A stretch of DNA of 47,063 nt from contig JADCJE010000155.1 of assembly GCA_020247305.1 (NCBI GenBank), positions 1 to 47,063 of the forward strand, read 5' to 3'. Shown piece after piece: positions 40,127 to 47,063 of the stretch (its first letter is position 1; each line of letters opens with the position of its first letter). The notes beneath the pieces are model-generated. The model saw nothing but the letters and a program-made list of their open reading frames with translations. It did not search any database and was not told the origin of the DNA. The translations under genes and the position numbers were made by a program. Source of the DNA: Phycisphaerales bacterium (GTDB taxonomy: Bacteria; Planctomycetota; UBA1135; UBA2386).

Positions 40127-41668
40127 TCAGGCCGTCGTGAGCAGCAGGCCGAGCACGTACTCCAGCACTTCGTCGCGCGTCGGCGCGGTGTCGATCGTGC
40201 CGCCGGCCGGCGTCGGCTCCTTGGTCGCCGCCTTCGCCTTGCCGCGCGCCGGCGGCTTGGCCGCGGGTTCGTCGCCACCGCCGCCGGCAGGCGTCGGCGG
40301 CGCGGGCGGGGGCGGCGGCTCGGCGGGCGGCGGCGCAAGTTCGGTTGCCGGCGCGGGCTCGGTGGCCGGTGCGCCGACGACCTTCCGCGCCCGGACGGCC
40401 TTCGGCAGCGCTTCGGCGGGCGCTGCGGACGGCGGTGGCGCCACCTCGATGGCGCGGAAGGTCCGCGGCGCGCCGCCGGCGGGCGTCGGGGCCGGCGTCG
40501 GCGCCGTCTGCATGCGCGCGCCGTCGCCGTGGATGTGGATGTGCACTTCGCAGTGCTCGTTCTCGATCGTGATGGAACCGCCGCCCGGCAGCGGCAGCGC
40601 CATCGTCTTCGGCGCGGCTGCGGGCGGCAGCGGCGGCGCTGGCGCCGGCGAAGCGGCCGACCACTTCTGCGGCGCGGGCTTCGGCGTGGCCGGCGGCGTG
40701 ACGTCGTCGAGCGTCACCACGCGGTCGCGGTACTTCGCGTACTCCGCCTGGCTCGGCGCCTTGCGGCGGTCGGGCAGGCCGTCGCCGTCGCGGTCGCCGA
40801 ACGACGTCGCCCGCTCGGCCAACGCCCGCTTGAGGTCGCCGTTGGCCTTCTGCAACTGGGCGTTCTCGGCGCGCAGCTTCGCCAGCTCGTCGCTCATGCG
40901 CTCGAGCCGCGCCGGCGCGACCTCGACCTTGCCGTCGCGGGGCTTCGGGTCCTGCTTGCTGCGCGCGATGTCCGCCTGGATCGCGGCGCGCAGCTGTTCG
41001 ATCTCGCGGCGTTCGGCGGCGAGCCGCTCGACCGCGGCCATGCGGTCGCCATCGCGGCGGTCGGCCTCCTGCTCGCGGCGGGCGAGCGCCTGCCGCAGTT
41101 CGCCGGCCTCGCGGCTGGCCCGCTCCATGCCGCGGCGGGCCTCCTCGGCGCTGCGCTGGTGCTGCTCCGCGCCACGCTGGTGTTCCTCGGCTTCGCGGCG
41201 CGCCTGCTCCAACGCCTTGCGCATGCTCTGCTGCGCGCGCTCGCCCTCTTCCAGCTTGCGCGCGGCGTCGCGCAGCCGCGCCTCCATCTCCTGCTGCTGC
41301 GAGACGAGCCGCTGCTCGAACTCCGCCAGCTTGGCGCGCGTCTTGGCGAGGTCCTGCTCGGCGCCGGCGGCGGCCTTCTTGGCCTGCGCGACCTTCTCGG
41401 CGGTGCGCTGTTCGGCCTCGGCGGCGGCGATGGCGGCGAGCTTCTTCGCCTCTTCGGCGGCGCGCTGCAGGTCCTGCGTCTTGTCCGCGGCTTGGGCGCG
41501 CTCGACTTCGTTCGTGGCCTTCTGCGCACGCAGCGCTTCGTCGAGCTTGTTGAGGCGCTGTTCGAGCCGCGTCACCGAGTTCTGCAGCGCCTTGCGCTCC
41601 TCCTGCGCACGGCAGCCGACGAGGCCCAGCAGCAACAGCGACATGGGGACGGCGAGGCGAATGTGCAT
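40127..41668 (-). CDS. Coiled-coil lipoprotein with TSP3-like and His-rich motifs
   Basis: 513 residues. Lipoprotein signal MHIRLAVPMSLLLLGLVGC (lipobox LVGC). Residues about 25-285 form a long charged coiled coil (heptads rich in Glu, Arg, Gln and Ala). Then FGDRDGDGLPDRR, a calcium-binding TSP3-type loop, a strand with EHCEVHIHIHGDG (alternating His, possibly metal-binding), and a long Pro/Ala-rich tail ending in a helix (DEVLEYVLGLLLTTA). It looks like an envelope spacer or scaffold fixed to a membrane. I do not recognise the family. An in-frame ATG 8 codons downstream is also possible. Confidence 0.82.
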   Translation of the reverse strand: MHIRLAVPMSLLLLGLVGCRAQEERKALQNSVTRLEQRLNKLDEALRAQKATNEVERAQAADKTQDLQRAAEEAKKLAAIAAAEAEQRTAEKVAQAKKAAAGAEQDLAKTRAKLAEFEQRLVSQQQEMEARLRDAARKLEEGERAQQSMRKALEQARREAEEHQRGAEQHQRSAEEARRGMERASREAGELRQALARREQEADRRDGDRMAAVERLAAERREIEQLRAAIQADIARSKQDPKPRDGKVEVAPARLERMSDELAKLRAENAQLQKANGDLKRALAERATSFGDRDGDGLPDRRKAPSQAEYAKYRDRVVTLDDVTPPATPKPAPQKWSAASPAPAPPLPPAAAPKTMALPLPGGGSITIENEHCEVHIHIHGDGARMQTAPTPAPTPAGGAPRTFRAIEVAPPPSAAPAEALPKAVRARKVVGAPATEPAPATELAPPPAEPPPPPAPPTPAGGGGDEPAAKPPARGKAKAATKEPTPAGGTIDTAPTRDEVLEYVLGLLLTTA

Positions 41669-41750
41669 TGGTGGGGGGGCTCCGCTACAACGGCCATGGA
41701 ACGAACGTCGGCATCGTATCGCCGCCGTGTTCGCCCTAGAACGAAGTCGC

Positions 41751-42644
41751 ATGCGCGTGCAGAGATTCCTCGCTTCCGCCTGGGCCACTGTCCACGGCCC
41801 GCACGATCCGCGGCAACTCTGGATCCGCGCCCTCGAAGGGCGCTTCGCCGGGCTGGCCGCATCGCCCGGGCCGCGCGCCGTCGATTGGTCGGCGCTCGCC
41901 GCCGCCGCCGCCGATCTGCCGGCGCGCATCGGCGCGGTGCGCGCCGTCGATCCGTTGGTCGAGCCGTCGCCGACCGTCGGCTTCGCCGCCGGCAAGGACG
42001 GCGACCGGCAGGCGGCGGTGCGCGCGGTCCAGCACGCCGTCGCGGTCGGGCGCACCGTCGACTGCCCGCTGGTCGTGCTCGATCTCGGCGTCGTGCCGGT
42101 GGTCGGCGAGATCGAGCAGGAAGACCTCGGCGACCCGCAGTGCCAGTGGCCGCGCGAGCGGGTCGACGCCCTGCTGGCGCGCCGCAAGGTCGGGCGCAAC
42201 ACGGCGGTCGACCGGGTCTGCCGCGAACTGTTCGGGCTCGTCCGCGCGTTCCCGGACTTGGCATTTTGCCTGACCCAGGGCCGCAGCCTGCGGTCCGTCG
42301 TCGATGCCACCGTCCTGCGCGACGTCTACGAAGACCTTGCCCACCAGCGGCTGTTCTTCTGGCACGATGCCGGCCTTGCGGCGCGCCGTCAACAGGTCGG
42401 CCTGGAGGCCCAGGGCGAGTGGCTGGAGGAGTTTGGTAACCGTCTGCGCGGCATGACATTAGGTGATGCGGGACCCGACGGCCTCTACCTGCCGCCGGGC
42501 GCGGGTGGCGTCGATTACGGCATGCTCGCCGGCTACGCGCCCAAATCCGGGCCGCCGCTGCCGGTCGTCGTCGAGCTGGATGTCGCCGTGCCAGCGAGCG
42601 AACTGCCCGGCGTGCACTCCTGCCTCGACAAGCACGGTCTGTAG
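41751..42644 (+). CDS. Probable TIM-barrel protein, AP-endonuclease-2 / sugar isomerase type
   Basis: 297 residues. The pattern of strands and charged ends resembles the xylose-isomerase-like barrel: CPLVVLDLGVVPV, LAFCLTQGRS, the putative metal His in LFFWHDAGLA, GEWLEEFGNRLRGMTLGDA, VDYGMLAGYAP and the last strand VVVELDVAVP. Reaction unknown; the sequence is divergent, so the call rests on fold pattern. A weak TAGAAC hexamer ends 8 nt before ATG 41751. Followed after 70 bp by the DHH phosphoesterase. Confidence 0.6.
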   Translation: MRVQRFLASAWATVHGPHDPRQLWIRALEGRFAGLAASPGPRAVDWSALAAAAADLPARIGAVRAVDPLVEPSPTVGFAAGKDGDRQAAVRAVQHAVAVGRTVDCPLVVLDLGVVPVVGEIEQEDLGDPQCQWPRERVDALLARRKVGRNTAVDRVCRELFGLVRAFPDLAFCLTQGRSLRSVVDATVLRDVYEDLAHQRLFFWHDAGLAARRQQVGLEAQGEWLEEFGNRLRGMTLGDAGPDGLYLPPGAGGVDYGMLAGYAPKSGPPLPVVVELDVAVPASELPGVHSCLDKHGL

Positions 42645-42680
42645 CTGGAGGGTCCGGCGGCGGTTGGCCGATGCCAGCGG

Positions 42681-42686
42681 TACCCT
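42681..42686 (+). promoter_or_regulatory. -10-like element of DHH gene
   Basis: TACCCT 28 nt before ATG 42715. If used, the in-frame ATG 42688 would lie upstream of the transcription start, which favours ATG 42715. Confidence 0.3.
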
Positions 42687-42714
42687 GATGGCCTCCGGCA
42701 CCACCCGAGCGCGC

Positions 42715-43788
42715 ATGAATCCCACTTCGCTGGCCAAGCCGAGTTCCCGACCCGCCAACGGCGGCCGGGCGGCGGCGCTGCGCGACCTGCTGCGCGGGCG
42801 CAAGCGGCTGTTGGTGCTGACGCACAACAACCCCGACCCGGACTCGCTCGGCGGCGCCATCGGCCTGCAGGAGTTCGCGCGCGTCGTCGCCGGCGTGCCG
42901 GGGCGGCTGGCGATCGCCGGCAAGATCCTGCGCGCCGAGAACCAGGCGATGGTGCGCGAACTCGGCCTCGAACTCGACCGCGTCGAGAACCTGCGGCTGG
43001 CGGACTTCGACTGCGTGGCGCTGGTCGACACCCAGCCGGGCTTCGGCCACACCAACGTGCCGACCGGGGCGCACGTCGACATCGTCGTCGACCACCATGT
43101 CTGCGCCGACGCGCAGCTCGCGTCGACGACCTACCCGTTCCACGACGTGCGCACCGACGTCGGCGCGACGAGCTCGATCGTCGCCAGCTACCTGATGGAA
43201 GCCGGCGTCGAGGTCTCGCCGCAGGCGGCGACGGCGCTGGCCTACGGCATCCGCACCGACACCGCCGACCTGTCGCGCAACGTCAGCCCGCTCGACCTCG
43301 CGGTGTGGGACTACCTGTCGCCCAGCATCGACCGCCAGAAGCTGGCGGCGATCACCAACCCGCGGCTGCCGGTCCGCTACTTCGAGGCGCTGAAGCAGGC
43401 GCTCGGCAAGGTGCGCCTCTACGACGGCCTGACGCTGTGCTCGCTCGGTCGCACCGCCAGCGCCGAGATGGTCGCCGAGGTCGCCGACATGCTGCTGCGC
43501 ATGGAAAGCGTGCGCGCGGTGTTCTGCGGCGGCCTCGTCGGGCCGCTGTACCACGTGTCGGTCCGCACCGAGCCCGGCGCGGACGCGTGGAGCCTCATCC
43601 GTGCGGCGCTCGAAGGCGAAGGCGGCTCGTGCGGCGGCCATGGCTCGGTCGCCGGCGGCTCCATCCCGCTCGACGACCCCGACACGCGCACGCTGCGCCG
43701 GCTGGAGCGCCGCCTCGAACGCAACGTCCTCGAGGCCTTCGGCGTCGCCGGCGCCAACGCGACGATCCTCGGCGACCGCGACGACTGA
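42715..43788 (+). CDS. DHH-DHHA1 phosphoesterase, NrnA-like
   Basis: 357 residues. DHH domain: VLTHNNPDPDSLGGA, ALVDTQPGFGH, the name-giving VVDHHVC, DVGATSSIVASYL and YGIRTDTADLSR. The DHHA1 part ends in GGSCGGHGSVAGGSIP, the substrate-binding GGH loop. The family (NrnA/GdpP/RecJ) includes nano-RNases and pAp phosphatases that clear short oligonucleotides or the pGpG left from c-di-GMP. That would fit the c-di-GMP phosphodiesterase at 9731, but the two are far apart. Confidence 0.92.
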   Translation: MNPTSLAKPSSRPANGGRAAALRDLLRGRKRLLVLTHNNPDPDSLGGAIGLQEFARVVAGVPGRLAIAGKILRAENQAMVRELGLELDRVENLRLADFDCVALVDTQPGFGHTNVPTGAHVDIVVDHHVCADAQLASTTYPFHDVRTDVGATSSIVASYLMEAGVEVSPQAATALAYGIRTDTADLSRNVSPLDLAVWDYLSPSIDRQKLAAITNPRLPVRYFEALKQALGKVRLYDGLTLCSLGRTASAEMVAEVADMLLRMESVRAVFCGGLVGPLYHVSVRTEPGADAWSLIRAALEGEGGSCGGHGSVAGGSIPLDDPDTRTLRRLERRLERNVLEAFGVAGANATILGDRDD

Positions 43789-43944
43789 CGCCGTCGAGGG
43801 GCGCTGGGATCGCATCGCCGGGCGCGCGGCCACGCCGTCGCCACCGCCGCCACGGCGCTCGCCGCGGCACGTCGGCCGACGGCGCGCGCATCGGCGCTGG
43901 CGCGCGCGGCGCGGCGGACGGGCGAGGGCGGCCGCGCGCATGGG

Positions 43945-43950
43945 TATGCT
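43945..43950 (+). promoter_or_regulatory. -10 element of thiD
   Basis: TATGCT ends 12 nt before ATG 43963; the leader is about 5 nt. This leaves no room for a TPP riboswitch. Confidence 0.45.
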
Positions 43951-43962
43951 GCCGGGCTCGCC

Positions 43963-44766
43963 ATGGCCGTCTCCGCCGACTCCGCAGCCAACTCACCGCG
44001 GCGCGTCCTCGTGCTCGGCGGCGTCGATCCATCGGGCGGGGCCGGCATCACGCTCGACGCCCTCGTCGTCGCGGCGCACGGCGCACAAGCGCTGCCGATC
44101 GTGTTGGCGTTGACCGCACAGAACCGCCGCGGCTTCCGGGGTTGCGATCCGGTCGCGCCCGCGCGCTGGCGTGCGGCGCTCGACGCCGTGCTCGACGACG
44201 GTCCGGTGCACGCCGTCAAGGTCGGCCTCGCCGGCGATGCCGCAAACGTGCGCGCCGTCGCCGCTGCCGTCGCCGCGCTGCCGCGCGACGTGCCGGTCGT
44301 CGTCGACCCGGTGCTGTCAGCGACCGCCGGCGGCTACGCCGCGGCGGCCGACCTCGTCGCCGCCTACCGCGACTGCCTCGCGCCGCGCGCGGCGCTGTTG
44401 ACGCCCAACACGCCCGAACTCGCGGCGCTGTTCGGCGGCGACCGCCGCGGCGCGCTCGCCGGTGGCGTGCGTGCCGTGCTGCACAAGGGCGGCCACGACG
44501 ACGGACCGGACTGCGTCGACGTGCTGGCGACCGCCGCCGGCGAACGCGCCTTCGCCCGGCCGCGGCTCGCGTGCGGCCGGGTACGCGGCACCGGCTGCGC
44601 GCTGGCCGCGTCGATCGCGGCGCGCCTGGCGGGCGGCGCCGAACTCGCCGCCGCGTGCGCCGACGCGGGGGAATGGCTCGCCGGCCTGCTGCGCGACCTC
44701 GGGCCGGCGCCAGCGGACGGCCTGCCGCGCCTGCTGCCACTCGCGGTCCTGCGCCCGCCGGCGTGA
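43963..44766 (+). CDS. thiD: Hydroxymethylpyrimidine/phosphomethylpyrimidine kinase family
   Basis: 267 residues, ribokinase fold: VLGGVDPSGGAGITLDALVV, HAVKVGLAG, VVVDPVLSATAG, LLTPNTPELAALFG, VLHKGGH and the anion-hole GTGCALAASIA with the ThiD-type Cys. ThiD phosphorylates HMP twice in thiamine synthesis, acting as a soluble enzyme. No other thiamine gene is nearby, and no TPP riboswitch leader exists, so salvage or a related pyridoxal-type kinase function is possible. Convergent with the acyl-CoA synthetase gene. Confidence 0.88.
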   Translation: MAVSADSAANSPRRVLVLGGVDPSGGAGITLDALVVAAHGAQALPIVLALTAQNRRGFRGCDPVAPARWRAALDAVLDDGPVHAVKVGLAGDAANVRAVAAAVAALPRDVPVVVDPVLSATAGGYAAAADLVAAYRDCLAPRAALLTPNTPELAALFGGDRRGALAGGVRAVLHKGGHDDGPDCVDVLATAAGERAFARPRLACGRVRGTGCALAASIAARLAGGAELAAACADAGEWLAGLLRDLGPAPADGLPRLLPLAVLRPPA

Positions 44767-44804
44767 GGCGCCGGCGGCGGGGCGCGTACTTGCGGGCCAC
44801 GGGT

Positions 44805-44819
44805 CGGCCGCTGCGGCCG
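44805..44819. terminator. Short hairpin between convergent thiD and acyl-CoA synthetase genes
   Basis: CGGCCG, loop CTG, CGGCCG, a 6-bp perfect stem, next to a direct repeat GCCGCTGCG. Weak evidence of termination. Confidence 0.3.
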
Positions 44820-44862
44820 CTGCGGCGTTCGCGTTGCGTGGCGGCTCGTCGCCGCGGTGGCG

Positions 44863-46683
44863 TCAGTCGCCGCGGTGGCCGGCGAACAGCGCCGCCAGCA
44901 GCGGCGCGAAGCGCTCGACGACGACGTGGCGGCGCACCTTCAGCGTCTGCGTCAGCAGGCCGTTCTCCGGCGTCAGCGGCTCGGCGAGCACGCGAAACTG
45001 CGCCACGCGATCGCACGGCCGGATGCCGTTGTCGCGCACCAGCACGCGGTCGAGTTCGCGCCGCAGCAGCGCGTGCACCTCGCGGCCGTGCAGTTCGCCG
45101 TCGCGCACGTCCCACTGCGCGCGCGGGATCTGCTGCTCCAGCCGCTCGACCCGCGGCACCAGCAGCGCGCCGAGCGCCTTCTGGTCCTGGCCGAGCACGA
45201 CCGCCTGCTCGACGAACGGCGACGTCTTGATCACCGCCTCGACCGGCTCCGGTTCGACGTTCTCGCCGCCGGCGAGCACGATGGTGTCCTTGGCGCGGCC
45301 GGTGATCCACACGTTGCCGGCGGCGTCGACGTGGCCGAGGTCGCCCGAGCAGAACCAGCCGTCGGCGGTCAGCACTTCGGCCGTGCGCCTCTGGTTGTCG
45401 TAGTAGCCGCGCATCACCTGCGGGCCGCGGATCCACAACACGCCGGTCGCGCCGACCGCGCAGCGCGTGCCGTCGGCGGTGCGCGCCTCGATCTGCGTCT
45501 GCGGCAGCGGCGGGCCGATGTGGCCGGGCGTGCGCTGGTGCGGCAGGCGCACCGACGCGACCGGGCTCGTCTCGGTCAGGCCGTAGCCGTTCTTCAGCGG
45601 CAGGCCGAGCCCCAGCATCGTCTCGTCGACGTGCCGCGGCAGCGCGCCGCCGCCGCTGACGCACAGCCGCAGGCGGCCGCCGAGCGTCGCCCGCACTTTC
45701 TTCAGCACGATGCGGTCGAGCAGCGCGTGCACGAGGCGCTGGTCGAGGCGCGCGCGCCCGCCGCCGACGAGCCGCGAGAGCGCGAGGCCGCGGCGCAGCA
45801 GCTTGCCCTTGAGGCCGGGCAGCTTCTGCGCATGGCCGACGAGGCCGTCGTGCAGCATCTCCCAGATGCGCGGCACGGCGGCGAAGACCGTTGGCTTGAC
45901 GCCGGCGAGGTCTTCCTTGATGCGGCGACGGTCGGTGTAGACCAACTGCGCCCCCGTCGCGAGCGCGAGGTAGTCCATGATGCGCTCGTACATGTGCCAC
46001 GCCGGCAGCACGGACAGGAAGCTGTCGGCGTCGGTGACGTGCAGCACGTCGGTGACCACCGCGAGGTTGGTCAACACGTTGCGGTGGGTGAGCATCACGC
46101 CCTTGGGCTCCGCCGTCGTGCCGCTGGTGTAGACGATGGTCAGCAGGTCGTCGGGCTGCACCTCGGCGCGCGCGGCGGCGAGGACCTCGGCGCGCGCGCT
46201 CGCGGTCGCCGCGCCTTCACGCAGCAGGTCGCCGAGCGCCTGCGCACCCGCGACCTCGGTGCGGTCCTGCATGACGACGACGCTGCGCAGCGCCGGCAAC
46301 TCGCCGCGCAGCGCCAGCAGGTCGCGGCCGACGCGGTCGTCGTCGGCGAACGCGAGCGTGCAGCCGCTGTGGCGCAGCAGGAAGGCGAGTTCCTTCGGCG
46401 TGGTGTCGACGCCGCGCGGCACGCTGATCGCGCCGAGGCTCGCGAGCGCCTGGTCGATGAGCAGCCATTCGTACCGGTTCTCGGCGATCACGCCGACCCG
46501 GTCGCCGCGGCGGACGCCGTGGCCGAGCAGGGCGGTGGCCAGCGCGTCGACGTCGCGCAGCAGGTCGCCGAAGGTCACCGGGCGCGGGTCGGTGGCGCGC
46601 CGGCGCGGCAGGAAGACCGTCGCGCTGCGCTTGGCCACGACGTCGCGCAGCAGGGCCGGAAAGGTCGATGGGACGGAGGCCAT
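44863..46683 (-). CDS. AMP-forming long-chain acyl-CoA synthetase
   Basis: 606 residues. Adenylate-forming signature TIVYTSGTTAEPKGVMLTHRN (P-loop), then FLSVLPAWHMYERIMDY, the VPRIWEML element of long-chain FadD/ACSL, NGYGLTETSPVAS, GWFCSGDLGHVDAAGNVWITGR (acyl-adenylate site) and IVLAGGENVEPEPVE. The last catalytic Lys lies in the C-terminal LTQTLKVRR. It activates fatty acids to acyl-CoA at the cytoplasmic face, for beta-oxidation or lipid synthesis. ATG 46683; no neighbour of a fatty acid pathway is present. Confidence 0.94.
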   Translation of the reverse strand: MASVPSTFPALLRDVVAKRSATVFLPRRRATDPRPVTFGDLLRDVDALATALLGHGVRRGDRVGVIAENRYEWLLIDQALASLGAISVPRGVDTTPKELAFLLRHSGCTLAFADDDRVGRDLLALRGELPALRSVVVMQDRTEVAGAQALGDLLREGAATASARAEVLAAARAEVQPDDLLTIVYTSGTTAEPKGVMLTHRNVLTNLAVVTDVLHVTDADSFLSVLPAWHMYERIMDYLALATGAQLVYTDRRRIKEDLAGVKPTVFAAVPRIWEMLHDGLVGHAQKLPGLKGKLLRRGLALSRLVGGGRARLDQRLVHALLDRIVLKKVRATLGGRLRLCVSGGGALPRHVDETMLGLGLPLKNGYGLTETSPVASVRLPHQRTPGHIGPPLPQTQIEARTADGTRCAVGATGVLWIRGPQVMRGYYDNQRRTAEVLTADGWFCSGDLGHVDAAGNVWITGRAKDTIVLAGGENVEPEPVEAVIKTSPFVEQAVVLGQDQKALGALLVPRVERLEQQIPRAQWDVRDGELHGREVHALLRRELDRVLVRDNGIRPCDRVAQFRVLAEPLTPENGLLTQTLKVRRHVVVERFAPLLAALFAGHRGD

Positions 46684-46737
46684 GGCGGATCGGGAGGGCG
46701 GGTTCGGCGACCGGGGAAAGGATCGTCGTCGGCGCGC

Positions 46738-46766
46738 TTGACAGCGCGGGGTCGGATCCATACGAA
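46738..46766 (+). promoter_or_regulatory. Sigma-70 promoter upstream of tRNA-Gly
   Basis: TTGACA (46738-46743, perfect -35), 17-nt spacer, TACGAA(T) (46761-46767). The predicted start is near 46773, about 110 nt before the mature tRNA. The 46767-46884 leader holds no gene that I can see. Confidence 0.6.
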
Positions 46767-46884
46767 TGCGCCCCCTCGATCGCCGGATCAACCCGAACCT
46801 TGCAAAAGGGGACGGTTGGCGCGGTGCGCGAGCCGGTCCTGCGCGGGCGACCGCCGGGGTCGGATGATCTGTGATCGTCTGTGA

Positions 46885-46959
46885 GCGGGTGTAGCTCAGT
46901 GGTAGAGCATCACGTTGCCAACGTGAGGGTCGAGGGTTCGAGTCCCTCTACCCGCTCCA
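46885..46959 (+). tRNA. tRNA-Gly (anticodon GCC), CCA encoded
   Basis: Complete cloverleaf: acceptor GCGGGTG pairing with TACCCGC (one G-U), D-arm GCTCAGTGGTAGAGC, anticodon stem TCACG/CGTGA with loop TTGCCAA (anticodon GCC), T-arm GAGGGTTCGAGTCCCTC, discriminator T and encoded CCA at 46957-46959. GTTTTT follows at once (46960-46965), which may end transcription. Confidence 0.97.
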
Positions 46960-47042
46960 GTTTTTCCGTCTTGCGCTCGCGAACCACGCGCTGCGACGGG
47001 ATGCCAACGGGCGCGATACGCGCAAGCCGAGTGGCGCGCTGA

Positions 47043-47062
47043 GGCGGCCGCAAGCGGCCGCC
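47043..47062. terminator. 9-bp perfect palindrome at the window end
   Basis: GGCGGCCGC (47043-47051), AA, GCGGCCGCC (47054-47062). About 80 bp after the tRNA; it may end a transcript arriving from beyond the window. Nothing else is visible in 46966-47042. Confidence 0.35.
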
Positions 47063-47063
47063 G

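Noticed and set aside
43789-43962. TPP riboswitch before thiD
   Set aside because: No conserved TPP-aptamer segments were seen, and the -10 element lies only 12 nt before the ATG.
1-47063. Mobile elements, prophage or a horizontally acquired island
   Set aside because: No transposase, integrase, att-like repeat or change of base composition is seen; the tRNA-Gly at the end has no integrase next to it within the window.

Overview
This is a gene-dense, very GC-rich bacterial window (roughly 70% GC or more, by eye) holding 38 well supported protein genes, one possible small gene and one tRNA. There is no rRNA, insertion sequence, integrase, phage gene or CRISPR array. The lineage is most likely Planctomycetota. 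The reasons are exported PKD and beta-propeller proteins sharing a Cys/Gly-rich C-terminal module, many hybrid histidine kinases, an FHA-Ser/Thr kinase, and a secreted methyltransferase fused to an isomerase-like barrel. A myxobacterium-like lineage is not excluded by sequence alone.

Layout. 1-11.6 kb is a signalling and exported-protein region: a PKD protein cut by the window edge, an FHA-Ser/Thr kinase divergent from a small FHA membrane protein, a GAF histidine kinase, a TolB-like exported protein, a PAS-PAS hybrid kinase and a REC-EAL c-di-GMP phosphodiesterase. 11.6-20.8 kb, mostly on the minus strand, holds a 7TM hybrid kinase, the methyltransferase-TIM barrel fusion, a receiver protein, a RarD-type transporter, a Cys-rich lipoprotein, a glycosyltransferase, a dihaem/ethylbenzene-dehydrogenase-like lipoprotein and an EEP nuclease. 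20.8-28.7 kb is a complete cbb3 oxidase locus: tauE/safE-like, then ccoI-ccoS-ccoNO(fused)-ccoQ-ccoP-ccoG. 28.7-31.9 kb is an adjoining phosphorelay: a FixL-like PAS kinase, a REC-kinase and a NarL-type regulator. 32-40 kb holds stress and housekeeping genes: uspA, a TPR-zincin, an ATP-grasp enzyme, dtd, hsp20 behind a textbook sigma-54 promoter, a polyphosphate pair (CYTH-CHAD and Ppx/GppA-HD) and an ECF sigma factor. 40-47 kb holds a coiled-coil lipoprotein, a TIM-barrel protein, a DHH phosphoesterase, thiD, an acyl-CoA synthetase and tRNA-Gly(GCC).

How the genes may work together. The main candidate system is respiratory. A compact high-affinity oxidase (CcoN and CcoO fused, CcoP with one haem c, no ccoH) lies tail-to-tail with a FixL-like sensor that keeps the haem-pocket His and Arg. 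That sensor is divergent from a REC-kinase and NarL-type regulator pair. No FNR/Anr box is visible, so low-oxygen control may run through this three-protein relay (inference).

Two sequence-level patterns recur. Thirteen genes have a TANNNT -10-like hexamer ending 6-12 nt before the start codon, which predicts leaderless or near-leaderless mRNAs; hsp20, with a sigma-54 promoter and Shine-Dalgarno leader, is a clear contrast. Several gene ends carry GC-rich hairpins, some containing the stop codons. A roughly 30-nt intergenic repeat occurs three times.
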